Made by a program: the position numbers and the translations under genes. A stretch of DNA of 64,000 bases from Actinomycetota bacterium (GTDB lineage Bacteria > Actinomycetota > AC-67): assembly GCA_041658565.1 (NCBI GenBank), contig JBAZZY010000012.1:1-64000 (forward strand), given 5' to 3'. The notes below the pieces were generated by a model. That model saw only the letters and a program-made list of their open reading frames with translations, searched no databases and was not told the DNA's origin. Each line of letters starts with the position of its first letter. Within the stretch, counting starts at the first letter, position 1. Shown one piece after another: positions 52,615 through 62,147 of the stretch.

Positions 52615-53643
52615 ATGCGAATAGGGGTTCTCACCGGCGGAGGCGACTGTCCGGGGCTCAACGCGGTTATTCGCGCAGTTGTTCGAAAGGGCGAACGGAC
52701 GTACGGAGATGAACTCGTCGGGTTTCTCGACGGATGGAAAGGCGTCATCGAGGGTTCGACGATGCCGTTGGACGTCGAGCGTTGTCGAGGCATCTTGCCG
52801 CGCGGTGGGACGATTCTGGGCACCTCGCGGACGAATCCGTACAAGATCGACGGTGGACCGGAGAAAGCGAAGGCGACCGTCGAGCGTCTGGGAATCGACG
52901 CGTTGATCGCGATCGGCGGCGAGGACACGCTCGGCGTCGCGCTGAAGTTGACCAACGAGGGCGTGCCGGTCGTGGGTGTCCCCAAGACGATCGACAACGA
53001 CCTCGGCGGAACCGAGGTGACCTTCGGGTTCGACACGGCGGTCCAGATCGCGGCCGATGCGATCGACCGGTTGCACACCACCGCGGAGTCGCACAACCGC
53101 GTGCTTGTGTGTGAGGTCATGGGCCGTCACGCCGGATGGATCGCAACATGCGCCGGCATCGCCGGCGGCGCGGCGCAGATCTTGGTTCCCGAGCAGGAGT
53201 TCGACATCGAGAAGGTGTGCCAGGACCTGCTCCAACGTCACAAGAAGGGACGCTTCGCGTCGATCGTCGTCGTCGCGGAGGGAGCGAAGCCCAAGGAAGC
53301 CTCGACCGTGCTGCAGTCGGGCGAGTTGGACGAATTCGGTCACGTTCGCCTGGGCGGAATCGGCGAGGTTCTCGCCAAGGAAATCCGCGCGCGCACGGGG
53401 TTCGACACCCGGGTAACCGTGCTCGGCCACGTCCAGCGCGGCGGGACTCCGACCGCGTTCGACCGAATCCTCGCAACACGATTCGGGGTCGCAGCGATCG
53501 ACGCGGTGCACGACGGCGCGTTCGGCACGATGGTGGCGCTTCGGGCCGGCGCGATCATCCGGGTTTCGATCGCGGAGGCAGTTGCCGAGTTGAAGACGGT
53601 TGATCCCGGTCTCTTGGAGGTCGCCGAGATCTTCTTCAGCTAA
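52615..53643 (+). CDS. 6-phosphofructokinase, possibly PPi-using
   Basis: A 342-aa enzyme that phosphorylates fructose 6-phosphate. The motifs GVLTGGGDCPGLNAVIR, GGEDTLGVA, PKTIDNDLGGTEVTFGFDTA and EVMGRHAGWIA are visible. ATP-dependent E. coli PfkA has Gly104 and Gly124 (GGDGS and GTIDND). Here the equivalents are Asp (GGEDT) and Lys (PKTIDND), the pair associated with PPi use, though actinobacterial group III enzymes include ATP users. ATG 52615 is chosen on length. Confidence 0.92.
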   Translation: MRIGVLTGGGDCPGLNAVIRAVVRKGERTYGDELVGFLDGWKGVIEGSTMPLDVERCRGILPRGGTILGTSRTNPYKIDGGPEKAKATVERLGIDALIAIGGEDTLGVALKLTNEGVPVVGVPKTIDNDLGGTEVTFGFDTAVQIAADAIDRLHTTAESHNRVLVCEVMGRHAGWIATCAGIAGGAAQILVPEQEFDIEKVCQDLLQRHKKGRFASIVVVAEGAKPKEASTVLQSGELDEFGHVRLGGIGEVLAKEIRARTGFDTRVTVLGHVQRGGTPTAFDRILATRFGVAAIDAVHDGAFGTMVALRAGAIIRVSIAEAVAELKTVDPGLLEVAEIFFS

Positions 53644-53741
53644 CTCGACGGCGCGCGCCAAGTCGGCGCTTGCTTGGTAGGTCTTCGCGGGAATGCTTCG
53701 CCTCGTGTGAGAATGGCCCGGTCGATCACGGGGGAGGACTC

Positions 53742-54509
53742 ATGCTTGACGTCGAACGCCGCGACAACATTGCCGTGCTGCGGATGGATCACGCGAAGGT
53801 AAACGCATTGGACGCGGAGTTCCTGCGCTCGCTCACTGCCAAGCTTGCCGAAATCGAAGGATCGGATGCCGAGGCGCTCGTTCTAACCGGAAACCACCGC
53901 GCTTTTTCGGCCGGCGCCAACTTGCCGCTGATTCTCGAGGGCGGCGCCGAATACGTTCGGGATAACGTCCCGGTGCTGGGAGAGGCATTCGGCGCGCTGT
54001 TCAGCTTTCCGCGTCCGGTCGTGGCCGCGGTGAACGGTCACGCGATCGCCGGCGGGTGCGTGCTGGTCTGCGCGTGCGACTACAAAGTCATGACCGACGG
54101 TGACGCCCTCGTCGGCATCCCCGAGTTGCGGGTCGGTGTGCCGTTCCCAACGTCGGCGCTGGAGATCATGCGTTTCGCGGTCGGGTCGCAGTTCGTGCAG
54201 CAATTGGTGTACCTGGGGGAGGTCTACGGTCCACAGGAGGGAATGCGGCGCGGTCTGGTCGATGAGGTCGTTGCGGAAGGCGACGTGCTCGCGCGCGCCC
54301 TTGAGGTCGCCGCGCACCTCGCGAGCATCCCGGCGGAGACGTTCGCCCTCACCAAGCGCGCGCTGCGCTACCCGGTACTGTCGCGCATCGAGCGCGACGC
54401 GCCGCGCTTCGACCCAGATGTCGTCAGGTTGTGGGCGTCGGACGAAGTACTCGCGTCGATGCAGTCCTTCGTGGATGAAGTCATCGGCGCGCGCCGCGCC
54501 GCACCCTGA
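53742..54509 (+). CDS. Enoyl-CoA hydratase/isomerase family protein
   Basis: A 255-aa crotonase-fold protein. The oxyanion-hole motifs AFSAGANLPLI and GHAIAGGCVLVCACDY and the segment GIPELRVGVPFP with one of the two glutamates are present. The second catalytic Glu position reads differently from classical hydratases, so the enzyme could be an isomerase or another crotonase. ATG 53742 follows GGGGAGGAC. Confidence 0.87.
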   Translation: MLDVERRDNIAVLRMDHAKVNALDAEFLRSLTAKLAEIEGSDAEALVLTGNHRAFSAGANLPLILEGGAEYVRDNVPVLGEAFGALFSFPRPVVAAVNGHAIAGGCVLVCACDYKVMTDGDALVGIPELRVGVPFPTSALEIMRFAVGSQFVQQLVYLGEVYGPQEGMRRGLVDEVVAEGDVLARALEVAAHLASIPAETFALTKRALRYPVLSRIERDAPRFDPDVVRLWASDEVLASMQSFVDEVIGARRAAP

Positions 54510-54724
54510 TCGGTTGCGCTCCGGTTGCCGTCCGGCGTCTTTACGATTTCGTGTCCGTCAATCGTAGAGTGCAGCGGTCGAGTTGGAACCGAATCCCTCC
54601 GCGGTGAGTCGAAGTGATCAGCCGGGTTGCCGCGACCGCCACTCGGGACTTGCGGCAACCCGGTTCGTAGACTTGTTCTTGGGAGTCGGACCGCCGGTCC
54701 GGCAGGACTTGTTCAGGAGGATTC

Positions 54725-55681
54725 GTGGGCGATCGCGAGGAGTTGGGGTCCGCGCTTGAGCGCTGGGTCGATGCGGGGATCATCACGGCGGAGCAACGGT
54801 CCGCAATCGATCGGCTTGAGGCGCAAGGCGCCCCCGTGCCCGGATCGCGCGTATCCGCGGTCGTCGAGGTCTTCGTCTATTTGGGTATCGCAGCGGTGGT
54901 CGGGTCGGTCGTTGCGTTGCTCTCGCAGTTCTGGTCCGACCTCGGGATGTCCGGCAGGGTCGGGTTGCTTGGAGCTCTCGCGGTGGGCTCCGGCGTCGGC
55001 GGTAGCGCGCTTCGCGGCCGCGAGGCACCGCCACTCGCGCGCGCCTCCGCGATCTTGTGGATGCTGTCCTCGGGGTTCGTCGCCTCGATGGGGGCAACGA
55101 TTGCGACGACGCTGAAGGATCCTAGAGAGGCTGCGACCTTCCTTCTAACCGGTGGACCGGCATTCATTTTGTCCTTGGTGTACTGGCGCGCGGAGCCGCG
55201 CGCTGCGCAGTTATTGGCCGTGATTGCATCCGGCTTGTTCTCCGTCTTCGGGCTGAACGATGCAGCGGCCGCGAACCCCGGTGCGTTGCGGGTCGGGCTT
55301 GTGCTTGCGGTTGCGGGCGCGGTGCAGGTGGCGTTGGCGCGCGCCGGACTCCTTGCCCCGACCCATCTAGCCCAGTTGCTCGGGTCCATGCAGGTGCTCA
55401 TCGGTCTGTGGATCCCGACGTTCGACGACAAGGTCGCGATGGAGGCCGTCGGCATCGTGGCGTCGCTCGGCTTCCTGTGGCTGTCGGTGCAGTGGCGCGC
55501 GGTCGGCCTGCTCGCTGCTGGAGCCGTCGGGCTGTTTACTTTCGTGTCGGGGTTCGTCTTGCAGCACCTCGCGGATTCCCTCGGCGTCCCACTGGCGTTG
55601 CTTCTCGCGGGGGCCGCACTGATCGGGGCGGCGATCCTGGTCGGCCGCCTCCAACCGCTGGTCCGCAGTCAACAGGACTGA
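54725..55681 (+). CDS. DUF2157-like integral membrane protein
   Basis: A 318-aa protein. The N-terminal segment (LERWVDAGIITAEQRSAIDRLE) is the cytoplasmic helical start of DUF2157-type proteins. About nine hydrophobic helices follow. The GTG at 54725 follows CAGGAGG. No catalytic motif is visible. Confidence 0.75.
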   Translation: MGDREELGSALERWVDAGIITAEQRSAIDRLEAQGAPVPGSRVSAVVEVFVYLGIAAVVGSVVALLSQFWSDLGMSGRVGLLGALAVGSGVGGSALRGREAPPLARASAILWMLSSGFVASMGATIATTLKDPREAATFLLTGGPAFILSLVYWRAEPRAAQLLAVIASGLFSVFGLNDAAAANPGALRVGLVLAVAGAVQVALARAGLLAPTHLAQLLGSMQVLIGLWIPTFDDKVAMEAVGIVASLGFLWLSVQWRAVGLLAAGAVGLFTFVSGFVLQHLADSLGVPLALLLAGAALIGAAILVGRLQPLVRSQQD

Positions 55682-55784
55682 TCCCGGCAAAACGAATCAC
55701 GCTTCCCGGCAGGAAACCACCGCGCGCGCGAGGAACTACTGCCCGAATCACAGGGTGAGGGATGAATCGGGGAGGAGCTTGCGC

Positions 55785-58232
55785 ATGCGAGTGTTCCGGA
55801 GTTCACATCTGTCGTCGACGCGCCGCCCGCGCGGTATTGCGGCGCTGCTGGCCGTCGCGTTGGTGCTTCCGCTGGGCGTCGCGGGGGTGACCCGCGCCGC
55901 CGGTGATCAGTACTCGGCCAAGATCCGGTGGACCTCCCACGGGATACCGCACATCGTCGCGGACGATTTCGGCGGCATCGGCTACGGCTACGGGTACGCG
56001 TTCGCGAGCCAGAACCTCTGCGTAATCGCCGACGACTACGTGACCGTCAACGCTCAGCGCTCCAAGTACTTTGGGCCCGACGCCGGTTACACCATCGCTG
56101 CCAACGACGCTTCTCCGACGAACCTGCAAAGTGACTTCTTCTGGCAGAACATCATCGATGAGGGCACCGTCGACCGGCTCCTGGCTCAGGAGCCGCCGCT
56201 GGGTCCCGTGCAAGGAGTTCGCGACGGTATTGCCGGCTACGTCGCCGGCTACAACCGGTACCTCGACGAGACGGGCGTGGACGGCCTTCCCGACCCGCGG
56301 TGCCGCGGGGCGGAGTGGGTTCGTCAGATCACCGAGAAGGACGTCTACCTTCGTTTCTTCCAGTTGATGTTGCTCGCTAGTTCGGGCGCTCTTATGGAGG
56401 GCATCGTCGATGCCCAGCCGCCGCTGACGGCAACGGCCGCGATTCCTCAGGCGCGGCTGTCGGCGGCGTTGCGGAAGTGGGACGGGACCGGACTGCCGGG
56501 TCTGAAGACCGATCGACTCGGCAGCAACGCCTACGGACTCGGCAAAGATGCCACGGACAACGGTTTGGGCATGGTGCTGGGGAACCCGCATTTCCCGTGG
56601 GATGGTCCCGAACGCTTTTACCAAACGCAGTTGACGATTCCGGGCGTCGTTGACGTCGAGGGCGCCAGTTTGTTTGGAGTTCCGCTGATCCTGATCGGCC
56701 ACAACGAACACGTCGCCTGGAGCCACACGGTTTCAACCGCGTGGCGCTTCACGCCGTACGAACTCGCTCTCGTGCCCGGCTCGCCGACCAGTTACATGTA
56801 CGACGGCGAAGTCCGTCAGATGACCAGTCGCACGGTCGCGGTCAAGGTGAAGCTTGCCGACGGGACGCTTGCGGATCGCACGCACACTTTCTGGTCTACG
56901 CACTTCGGCCCGATGTTCGCAGGCATTCCCGCCACCGATTCCCCGGTGGGTCCGATCAATATCTTCAACTGGACGCCGACGACCGCCTACGCGCTTCGCG
57001 ACGTGAACATACAAATGCGGGCGCTCAACCAGTTCTTCGGCATGAATGCCGCGACTTCCGTCGAGGACCTAAAGCACGTCACCGACACCTATCAAGGGAT
57101 TCCGTGGGTGAACACCACGGGAGCCGACGACACCGGTACCGCCTACTACGCCGACCACTCGGTCGTTCCGCACGTCACCGACGCGCAGATTACCGAGTGC
57201 GTTAACGGGCTCGTCGGAAAGGCTGTTTGGGAACTCGCGGCTCTGCCGGTGCTCGATGGGTCTCGCTCGCTATGCGAGTGGGGTAGTGATTCCGACGCCG
57301 TCGTGCCCGGGATCTTCGGGCCCGGCCATCTTCCCTGGATGTTCCGAGACGACTACACGCATAACTCCAACGACAGCTACTGGCTGACGAATCCGCGCCA
57401 TCCGCTGGAGGGCTACCCGCGAATCATCGGCAATGAGCGTACGCCGAGGACGTTGCGCACGCGCGTGGGGCTGCGAATCCTCGAGGACCGTCTGGCCGGA
57501 AACGACGGGCGTCCCGGGCGTCGCTTCACGATCACGGACTTGCAGGAACTGGCCTTCGGCAATCGCCAGTACGCCGGCGAGCTGTTCCGTGACGCGGCGG
57601 TGACCATGTGCCGCAAATACCTTGGACCGACGGACATCAAGGCCGCGTGTCCGGTGATCGCGGCGTGGGATGTGCACGACAACATCGACAGCGCCGGCGC
57701 CGTGCTTTTCCGCCGGTTCGTCGAGCGCGTTTTGCCGCTGGATCCCTACACGACGGCGTTTGATTTCCGCGATGCGGTCAACACCCCGAAGGGACTCGAC
57801 ACGTCGGACCCGCAGGTGCAGCAAGCCCTGGCCGATGCGGTTGCCGATCTGCAGGGGTCCGGGATACCTCTCGACGCGAAACTGGGGGATTACCAGTACG
57901 AGATGCGCGGTGACGTCAAGATCCCGATCCACGGCGGTCCCGGGCAGCTGGGTAACTTCAATGCCATCGGCAACGCCGGTGGATGGCAGCCGGGCGAGGG
58001 CTACCCCGATATCGACTTCGGGTCGAGCTTCGTGATGACCGTGCAGTTCACGGGGGAGTCGTGCCCGGTACGCGGCGGAACCTGGATCACCTACTCGCAA
58101 TCGTCCAACCCGGAATCGCCGTTCTTCGGCGACCAGACGTCGATGTTCTCGCGCAAAGAGTGGAACCCGATACGTTTTTGCGAGCAGGACATTGCGTCCG
58201 ATCCCGCGTACTCGGTCGTCAACCTTTCGTGA
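55785..58232 (+). CDS. Penicillin acylase-family (S45) Ntn-hydrolase
   Basis: An 815-aa secreted precursor. It has a signal peptide (GIAALLAVALVLPLGVAGVTRAA) and an alpha chain of about 205 residues. The spacer ends at the autoproteolytic site before Ser247 (LGSNAYGLG), the N-terminal nucleophile of the beta chain. Conserved HFPWDGPERFYQTQLTIPG and IGHNEHVAWSHTVS follow. Relatives include aculeacin/AHL acylases (PvdQ-like), so cyclic lipopeptides or acyl-homoserine lactones are possible substrates. ATG 55785 follows GGAGGAG; a GTG at 55755 is less likely. Confidence 0.88.
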   Translation: MRVFRSSHLSSTRRPRGIAALLAVALVLPLGVAGVTRAAGDQYSAKIRWTSHGIPHIVADDFGGIGYGYGYAFASQNLCVIADDYVTVNAQRSKYFGPDAGYTIAANDASPTNLQSDFFWQNIIDEGTVDRLLAQEPPLGPVQGVRDGIAGYVAGYNRYLDETGVDGLPDPRCRGAEWVRQITEKDVYLRFFQLMLLASSGALMEGIVDAQPPLTATAAIPQARLSAALRKWDGTGLPGLKTDRLGSNAYGLGKDATDNGLGMVLGNPHFPWDGPERFYQTQLTIPGVVDVEGASLFGVPLILIGHNEHVAWSHTVSTAWRFTPYELALVPGSPTSYMYDGEVRQMTSRTVAVKVKLADGTLADRTHTFWSTHFGPMFAGIPATDSPVGPINIFNWTPTTAYALRDVNIQMRALNQFFGMNAATSVEDLKHVTDTYQGIPWVNTTGADDTGTAYYADHSVVPHVTDAQITECVNGLVGKAVWELAALPVLDGSRSLCEWGSDSDAVVPGIFGPGHLPWMFRDDYTHNSNDSYWLTNPRHPLEGYPRIIGNERTPRTLRTRVGLRILEDRLAGNDGRPGRRFTITDLQELAFGNRQYAGELFRDAAVTMCRKYLGPTDIKAACPVIAAWDVHDNIDSAGAVLFRRFVERVLPLDPYTTAFDFRDAVNTPKGLDTSDPQVQQALADAVADLQGSGIPLDAKLGDYQYEMRGDVKIPIHGGPGQLGNFNAIGNAGGWQPGEGYPDIDFGSSFVMTVQFTGESCPVRGGTWITYSQSSNPESPFFGDQTSMFSRKEWNPIRFCEQDIASDPAYSVVNLS

Positions 58233-58300
58233 CGACTGGCAGTAGCCCCGGTTCGTCTGCTCCAATGAGGACAACGTTGGACAGGGGGGGACATCTAGAC

Positions 58301-59320
58301 ATGGGACGTGGACGGGATCCGGTTCCGGATCGGAACTTGGCGATGGAGATGGTCCGCACAACCGAGGCGGCCGCACTCGCCGCCGCGCGCTGGGTGGGCC
58401 GAGGCGACAAGAACGGTGCCGACCAGGCCGCTGTTGACGCCATGCGGTTGATCTTCAATACGCTTCACATCGACGGCGTCGTCGTCATCGGCGAAGGCGA
58501 GAAGGACGAAGCGCCGATGTTGTATAACGGCGAGCACGTCGGCACCGGTGAGCCGCCGCACGTGGACGTCGCGGTGGATCCGATCGACGGCACTCGTCTG
58601 ACTTCGCGCGGCGAGGGGAACGCCTTGTCGGTGGTCGCCATCGCCGAGCGAGGAGCGATGTTCGATCCGGGTCCGTGTGTCTACATGGAGAAGATCGCCG
58701 TCGGGCGTCAGGCTGCCGGCGCGATCGACATCACCGCCTCCATAGAAGACAACATGCGCAACGTTGCCAAGGCGCGCGGGATGGAGGTGTCGGACCTCAC
58801 CGTGACGATCCTGGACCGCGATCGCCACGCAGATGCAATCGCGAGCGTGCGCGCGCTCGGCGCGCGCGTACGTCTGATCTCCGACGGCGACGTCGCGGGC
58901 GCGATCACGGCTGCAAAGCAGGGCACCGGCGTGGACATGCTCTACGGCATCGGCGGAACGCCGGAGGGTGTGATCACCGCGGCAGCGCTCAAGTGCCTGG
59001 GCGGCGAGATCCAAGGGCGCCTGTATCCGCGGAACGACGAGGAGCGTCAAGCAGCGATTGCCGCCGGATACGACCTCGGCCGGGTTCTCACGACCGACGA
59101 TCTGGTGCAAGGCGAGGACGTGTTCTTCGCCGCGACGGGAGTGACCGACGGCGTGCTGCTCGAGGGCGTGCGCTACTCGGCCAACGGAGCGACCAGTCAG
59201 TCGATGGTCATGCGCGCGCGCTCGGGAACCGTCCGAGTGATCAGTTCCGAGCACCGGTGGTCGAAGCTGATGCACATCTCGCACATCGACTACCGAGGCC
59301 TGCCTCCCGTCCAGGGCTAA
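58301..59320 (+). CDS. glpX: Fructose-1,6-bisphosphatase, class II
   Basis: A 339-aa GlpX enzyme of gluconeogenesis. The metal-binding signature VVIGEGEKDEAPML and VDPIDGTRLTSRGEGNALSV and the GIGGTPEGVITAAALKCLGGE segment are conserved. It is the typical FBPase of actinobacteria. The ATG at 58301 follows CAGGGGGGGA. Confidence 0.95.
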   Translation: MGRGRDPVPDRNLAMEMVRTTEAAALAAARWVGRGDKNGADQAAVDAMRLIFNTLHIDGVVVIGEGEKDEAPMLYNGEHVGTGEPPHVDVAVDPIDGTRLTSRGEGNALSVVAIAERGAMFDPGPCVYMEKIAVGRQAAGAIDITASIEDNMRNVAKARGMEVSDLTVTILDRDRHADAIASVRALGARVRLISDGDVAGAITAAKQGTGVDMLYGIGGTPEGVITAAALKCLGGEIQGRLYPRNDEERQAAIAAGYDLGRVLTTDDLVQGEDVFFAATGVTDGVLLEGVRYSANGATSQSMVMRARSGTVRVISSEHRWSKLMHISHIDYRGLPPVQG

Positions 59321-59330
59321 ACGCGTTAGG

Positions 59331-59376
59331 GGCGGGGAAGCGGCGTCCGGTGGTTACCGCGCGCCGTTTCCCCGCC
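59331..59376. terminator. 15-bp imperfect hairpin at the glpX/HAD convergence
   Basis: Arms 59331-59345 and 59362-59376 pair with one wobble around a 16-nt loop. It overlaps the last codons of the convergent HAD gene and follows glpX by 10 bp, so it may terminate transcription from either side. Confidence 0.5.
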
Positions 59377-60142
59377 GCCGAGCGGCCCACATCCCAACCG
59401 CGATCCCAGAGGCGAACAGCCCGAGGCCTCCGACGGTTGACGGGATGCCGATCAGCAGCGCGCGCCTGCGAGTTCGCAGCTCATGAATCGGCCATCCGCG
59501 GGCGCGCGCCAGACGACGCAACTTCGGCTCCGGGTTTACCGCGTGCGCGTGCCCTACAGCCTCCAACAGTGGCAGATCGTTGATCGAGTCCGAGTACGCC
59601 GCGCACTCGGTCAGGTCGAAGCCCTTCTCCACCGCGAGCGCCTCGACGGCTTTGGACTTCTCGGGGCCATGCAACAGGGGTCCCGCGAGCTTGCCCGTGT
59701 AGCACCCCGCGTCGTCCAGCTCCGAGCGCGTGCCGAGCGCGCCGGTCATCCCGAGTCCCTCGGCGATCACCTCGGCGATCTCCAGCGGCGTCGCCGTAAC
59801 CAGGTACGTCTCGTGTCCAAGCGACTCATGGTGCTGAATGATTCGCACCATGTCGGCGTAGACGCGCGGCAGGATGCGCTCGCGCGCGATCTCGACGCCC
59901 AACTGATGCAGTTCCTCGCGGTGTCTGCCCTTGACGAACCCGAGCGCGAACTCCTGGATGTCGTCCACGAGTCCCATCCGTTCGCTGCCGGTGAGCCGGA
60001 AGGTGATCTGGCCCCACGCGAAAGACGCGATGCGTCGAACTCGGATGAAATCCCGTTCGTACATCCCGCGCGCGAGCAGGTACAGGCTCGACCCGGGGAT
60101 CACCGTCTTGTCGCAGTCGAAGAACGCCGCGCGCTTTGTCAT
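59354..60142 (-). CDS. HAD-IB family phosphatase
   Basis: A 262-aa hydrolase with motif I FFDCDKT (nucleophile Asp9), motif II TATPLEIAEVIA and motif IV YSDSINDLPLLEAVG. Subfamily IB includes phosphoserine phosphatase-like and membrane-lipid enzymes (HAD-like 1-acyl-sn-glycerol phosphatase). The C-terminal hydrophobic helix (GIPSTVGGLGLFASGIAVGMWAA) suggests membrane association. Confidence 0.9.
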   Translation of the reverse strand: MTKRAAFFDCDKTVIPGSSLYLLARGMYERDFIRVRRIASFAWGQITFRLTGSERMGLVDDIQEFALGFVKGRHREELHQLGVEIARERILPRVYADMVRIIQHHESLGHETYLVTATPLEIAEVIAEGLGMTGALGTRSELDDAGCYTGKLAGPLLHGPEKSKAVEALAVEKGFDLTECAAYSDSINDLPLLEAVGHAHAVNPEPKLRRLARARGWPIHELRTRRRALLIGIPSTVGGLGLFASGIAVGMWAARRRGNGAR

Positions 60143-60152
60143 TGCGACGAGT

Positions 60153-62078
60153 CTACCCCTGCGGCGCCACCGGAATCGACAGATACGAGGCCCGCGCTGC
60201 GTCGTGGTAGACGGAGTTCAGCGTCGGGGAGGTCAGGGTTAGGTGGTTCGGCGTGTCCGAGGATGTGATGTCTACCCGAATACTGTGTCCGGCGCCGAAG
60301 GTTTTGGCGGTCGGCCAGATTTCGATCTGATACTCGCGGACTTCCCCGGGCGGCGGTGGATCCAACGCGGCCGCCGTGTGCAAGTGATACGGCGCGAGGA
60401 TCTCTCCGTCGGCGACGATGCTGCGAGAGAGATCGTATGTTCGATGAGACGCGCGCAAGTAGCCCTGCGTCAGCAAGGTCGCGGTTCCGTCGGCTGCGAC
60501 GTCGGACACTTTCACGACGAAGTCGGTGTCGTTGTACGGCGGGGTCGCTTGCAAGACCGGGCCGTCGGCGGGAGTCGGTGGCCGCTCCGCTCCGAGCACC
60601 GAAGCGAACATCTTGAAGCCGATCGGTCCGGCGATTGAGAAGTCCGCGGCAAGCGGTGCGGTTTGGTACGTGAGGCCCTTGCCGGACTCCAAGCGCTGGT
60701 CCCACTGCGGCTGCGGCGTCCCCGCGGCGTTGTCCCACCGCGACAGCGTCTCGGCCGTGCCTGCCGACGGGTTGAGGGCGTAGAGGTCCTCGGCCTCGCT
60801 CGTGGTCGGCGCATCCGTGCTCAACCGTCCGTCGGCACGAAGGTAGAACCGCTGTACCGACAGATCCGCCGGCGGCCACTGGTCGGTTGTCTTCCACTCA
60901 CCGTCGGCGGCGCTCTGCGCGCCGAGCACTCCGGTGCGCATCTGGAAGTAGCGCATGCGCTGCCCGCTCATCCATGACGGCGCGGCGCCGCCGTTCACGC
61001 GGTCCTCGAGCCAGTAGCGGTACCAGCCGACGAGGTCTTCGCGGAATCCTTGGTTTGGATTGATGAAGTGAGTCTGGCCGTGGTTCCAGGGCCCGATGAT
61101 CAAGTAGTTGGGTCCGTGCTCGGAGGAGTTCGCGCGCTCCTGTTCGCGTGCGGCGGTGAAGGTCATCAGCTGTCCCCGCGTGAACGCATCGAACCACCCG
61201 GCGAGGTGCAGCGTCGGAACGCGAAGATTCTGAATGCGCGGCAGAATGCTCGAGTCCTCGTACAACTTCTGCGTCCAGCCGGGGTCGGAGTCGTTGCTGG
61301 AGAACTCCGCGTCGGCGTACGGCGCCATCAAGTAGTTCACGATCATGGGGTCGTTCTTGGTGAGGTGGTCCGTCCAGGCTGCTGAGCCCTGCTCGCTTTG
61401 GACGTCGGTCGGCGGCTCCACGTAGTACGCGGACGTGCCTCCCGACCAGATCTGACCGAAGGAGCCGATCGCGACCCCACCGTGGTAGACGATGTCGCGG
61501 TACAAGTCGCCGTAGGCGCGCTGTGGCGCGACTGTGGCCAGGTGCGGCGGTGCTGCCGGCAGATCGCCCGTGGCAACCTCGGGCAGCGATGCCACGAGGT
61601 ACTGGATGATCCCCGAGTAGGACCCGCCGTACATCCCAACGGTCTCTTCGCACAGCTTGTTGCTGTCGTCATCGGCGAGCGGCGCGCCGTCCTTGGTCGC
61701 GCTGGTCGCGGCCCACTCGATCATGGCTGCAGCGTCGGCCTGTTCGCGAACAGAGAAGACGATGTCGTACTCGCCGCCGGAGCCGCCGGTCCCGCGCGCG
61801 TCGGTCTCGATCAGCGCGATTCCTTGGGCCGGCAAGTGGCCGGCGCCTTCGGCCGCGCGCGTTTCCTTGCGGTACGGCGTCAGCTCGACGACGCACGGGT
61901 ACAGGCCGTCACCATCGCCGTCGGCGATGGTGGGGACGTAGATGTCGGATGCGAGCGGGACGCCGTCGTTCATCGCGACGCGAACGTCGGTCAGCTTGAC
62001 GTAGGGGTCGGCGGCGGCTGCAACGTTTAGCGTGGTTCCGGCAATGAGGATGACTACGACGGCGGCAAAGCGACGCAC
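60153..62078 (-). CDS. Secreted CocE/NonD-family alpha/beta hydrolase
   Basis: A 641-aa hydrolase of the X-Pro dipeptidyl-peptidase/cocaine-esterase (S15) family. It has a signal peptide (FAAVVVILIAGTTLNVAAAA). The nucleophile is Ser153 in YGGSYSG, the Asp is in AGWFDAF and the His is in PWNHGQTHF. A C-terminal jelly-roll domain (FSIAGPIGFKMFASV ... GHSIRVDITSSDTPN) is typical. It probably cleaves peptides or esters outside the cell. Confidence 0.88.
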   Translation of the reverse strand: MRRFAAVVVILIAGTTLNVAAAADPYVKLTDVRVAMNDGVPLASDIYVPTIADGDGDGLYPCVVELTPYRKETRAAEGAGHLPAQGIALIETDARGTGGSGGEYDIVFSVREQADAAAMIEWAATSATKDGAPLADDDSNKLCEETVGMYGGSYSGIIQYLVASLPEVATGDLPAAPPHLATVAPQRAYGDLYRDIVYHGGVAIGSFGQIWSGGTSAYYVEPPTDVQSEQGSAAWTDHLTKNDPMIVNYLMAPYADAEFSSNDSDPGWTQKLYEDSSILPRIQNLRVPTLHLAGWFDAFTRGQLMTFTAAREQERANSSEHGPNYLIIGPWNHGQTHFINPNQGFREDLVGWYRYWLEDRVNGGAAPSWMSGQRMRYFQMRTGVLGAQSAADGEWKTTDQWPPADLSVQRFYLRADGRLSTDAPTTSEAEDLYALNPSAGTAETLSRWDNAAGTPQPQWDQRLESGKGLTYQTAPLAADFSIAGPIGFKMFASVLGAERPPTPADGPVLQATPPYNDTDFVVKVSDVAADGTATLLTQGYLRASHRTYDLSRSIVADGEILAPYHLHTAAALDPPPPGEVREYQIEIWPTAKTFGAGHSIRVDITSSDTPNHLTLTSPTLNSVYHDAARASYLSIPVAPQG

Positions 62079-62147
62079 AGGGGGCTCCCTCCCTCGGTGA
62101 CTGCGTACCGCCTAGGTTCGCGCTTGCGAGCGTGATTCCTTCCGGAG

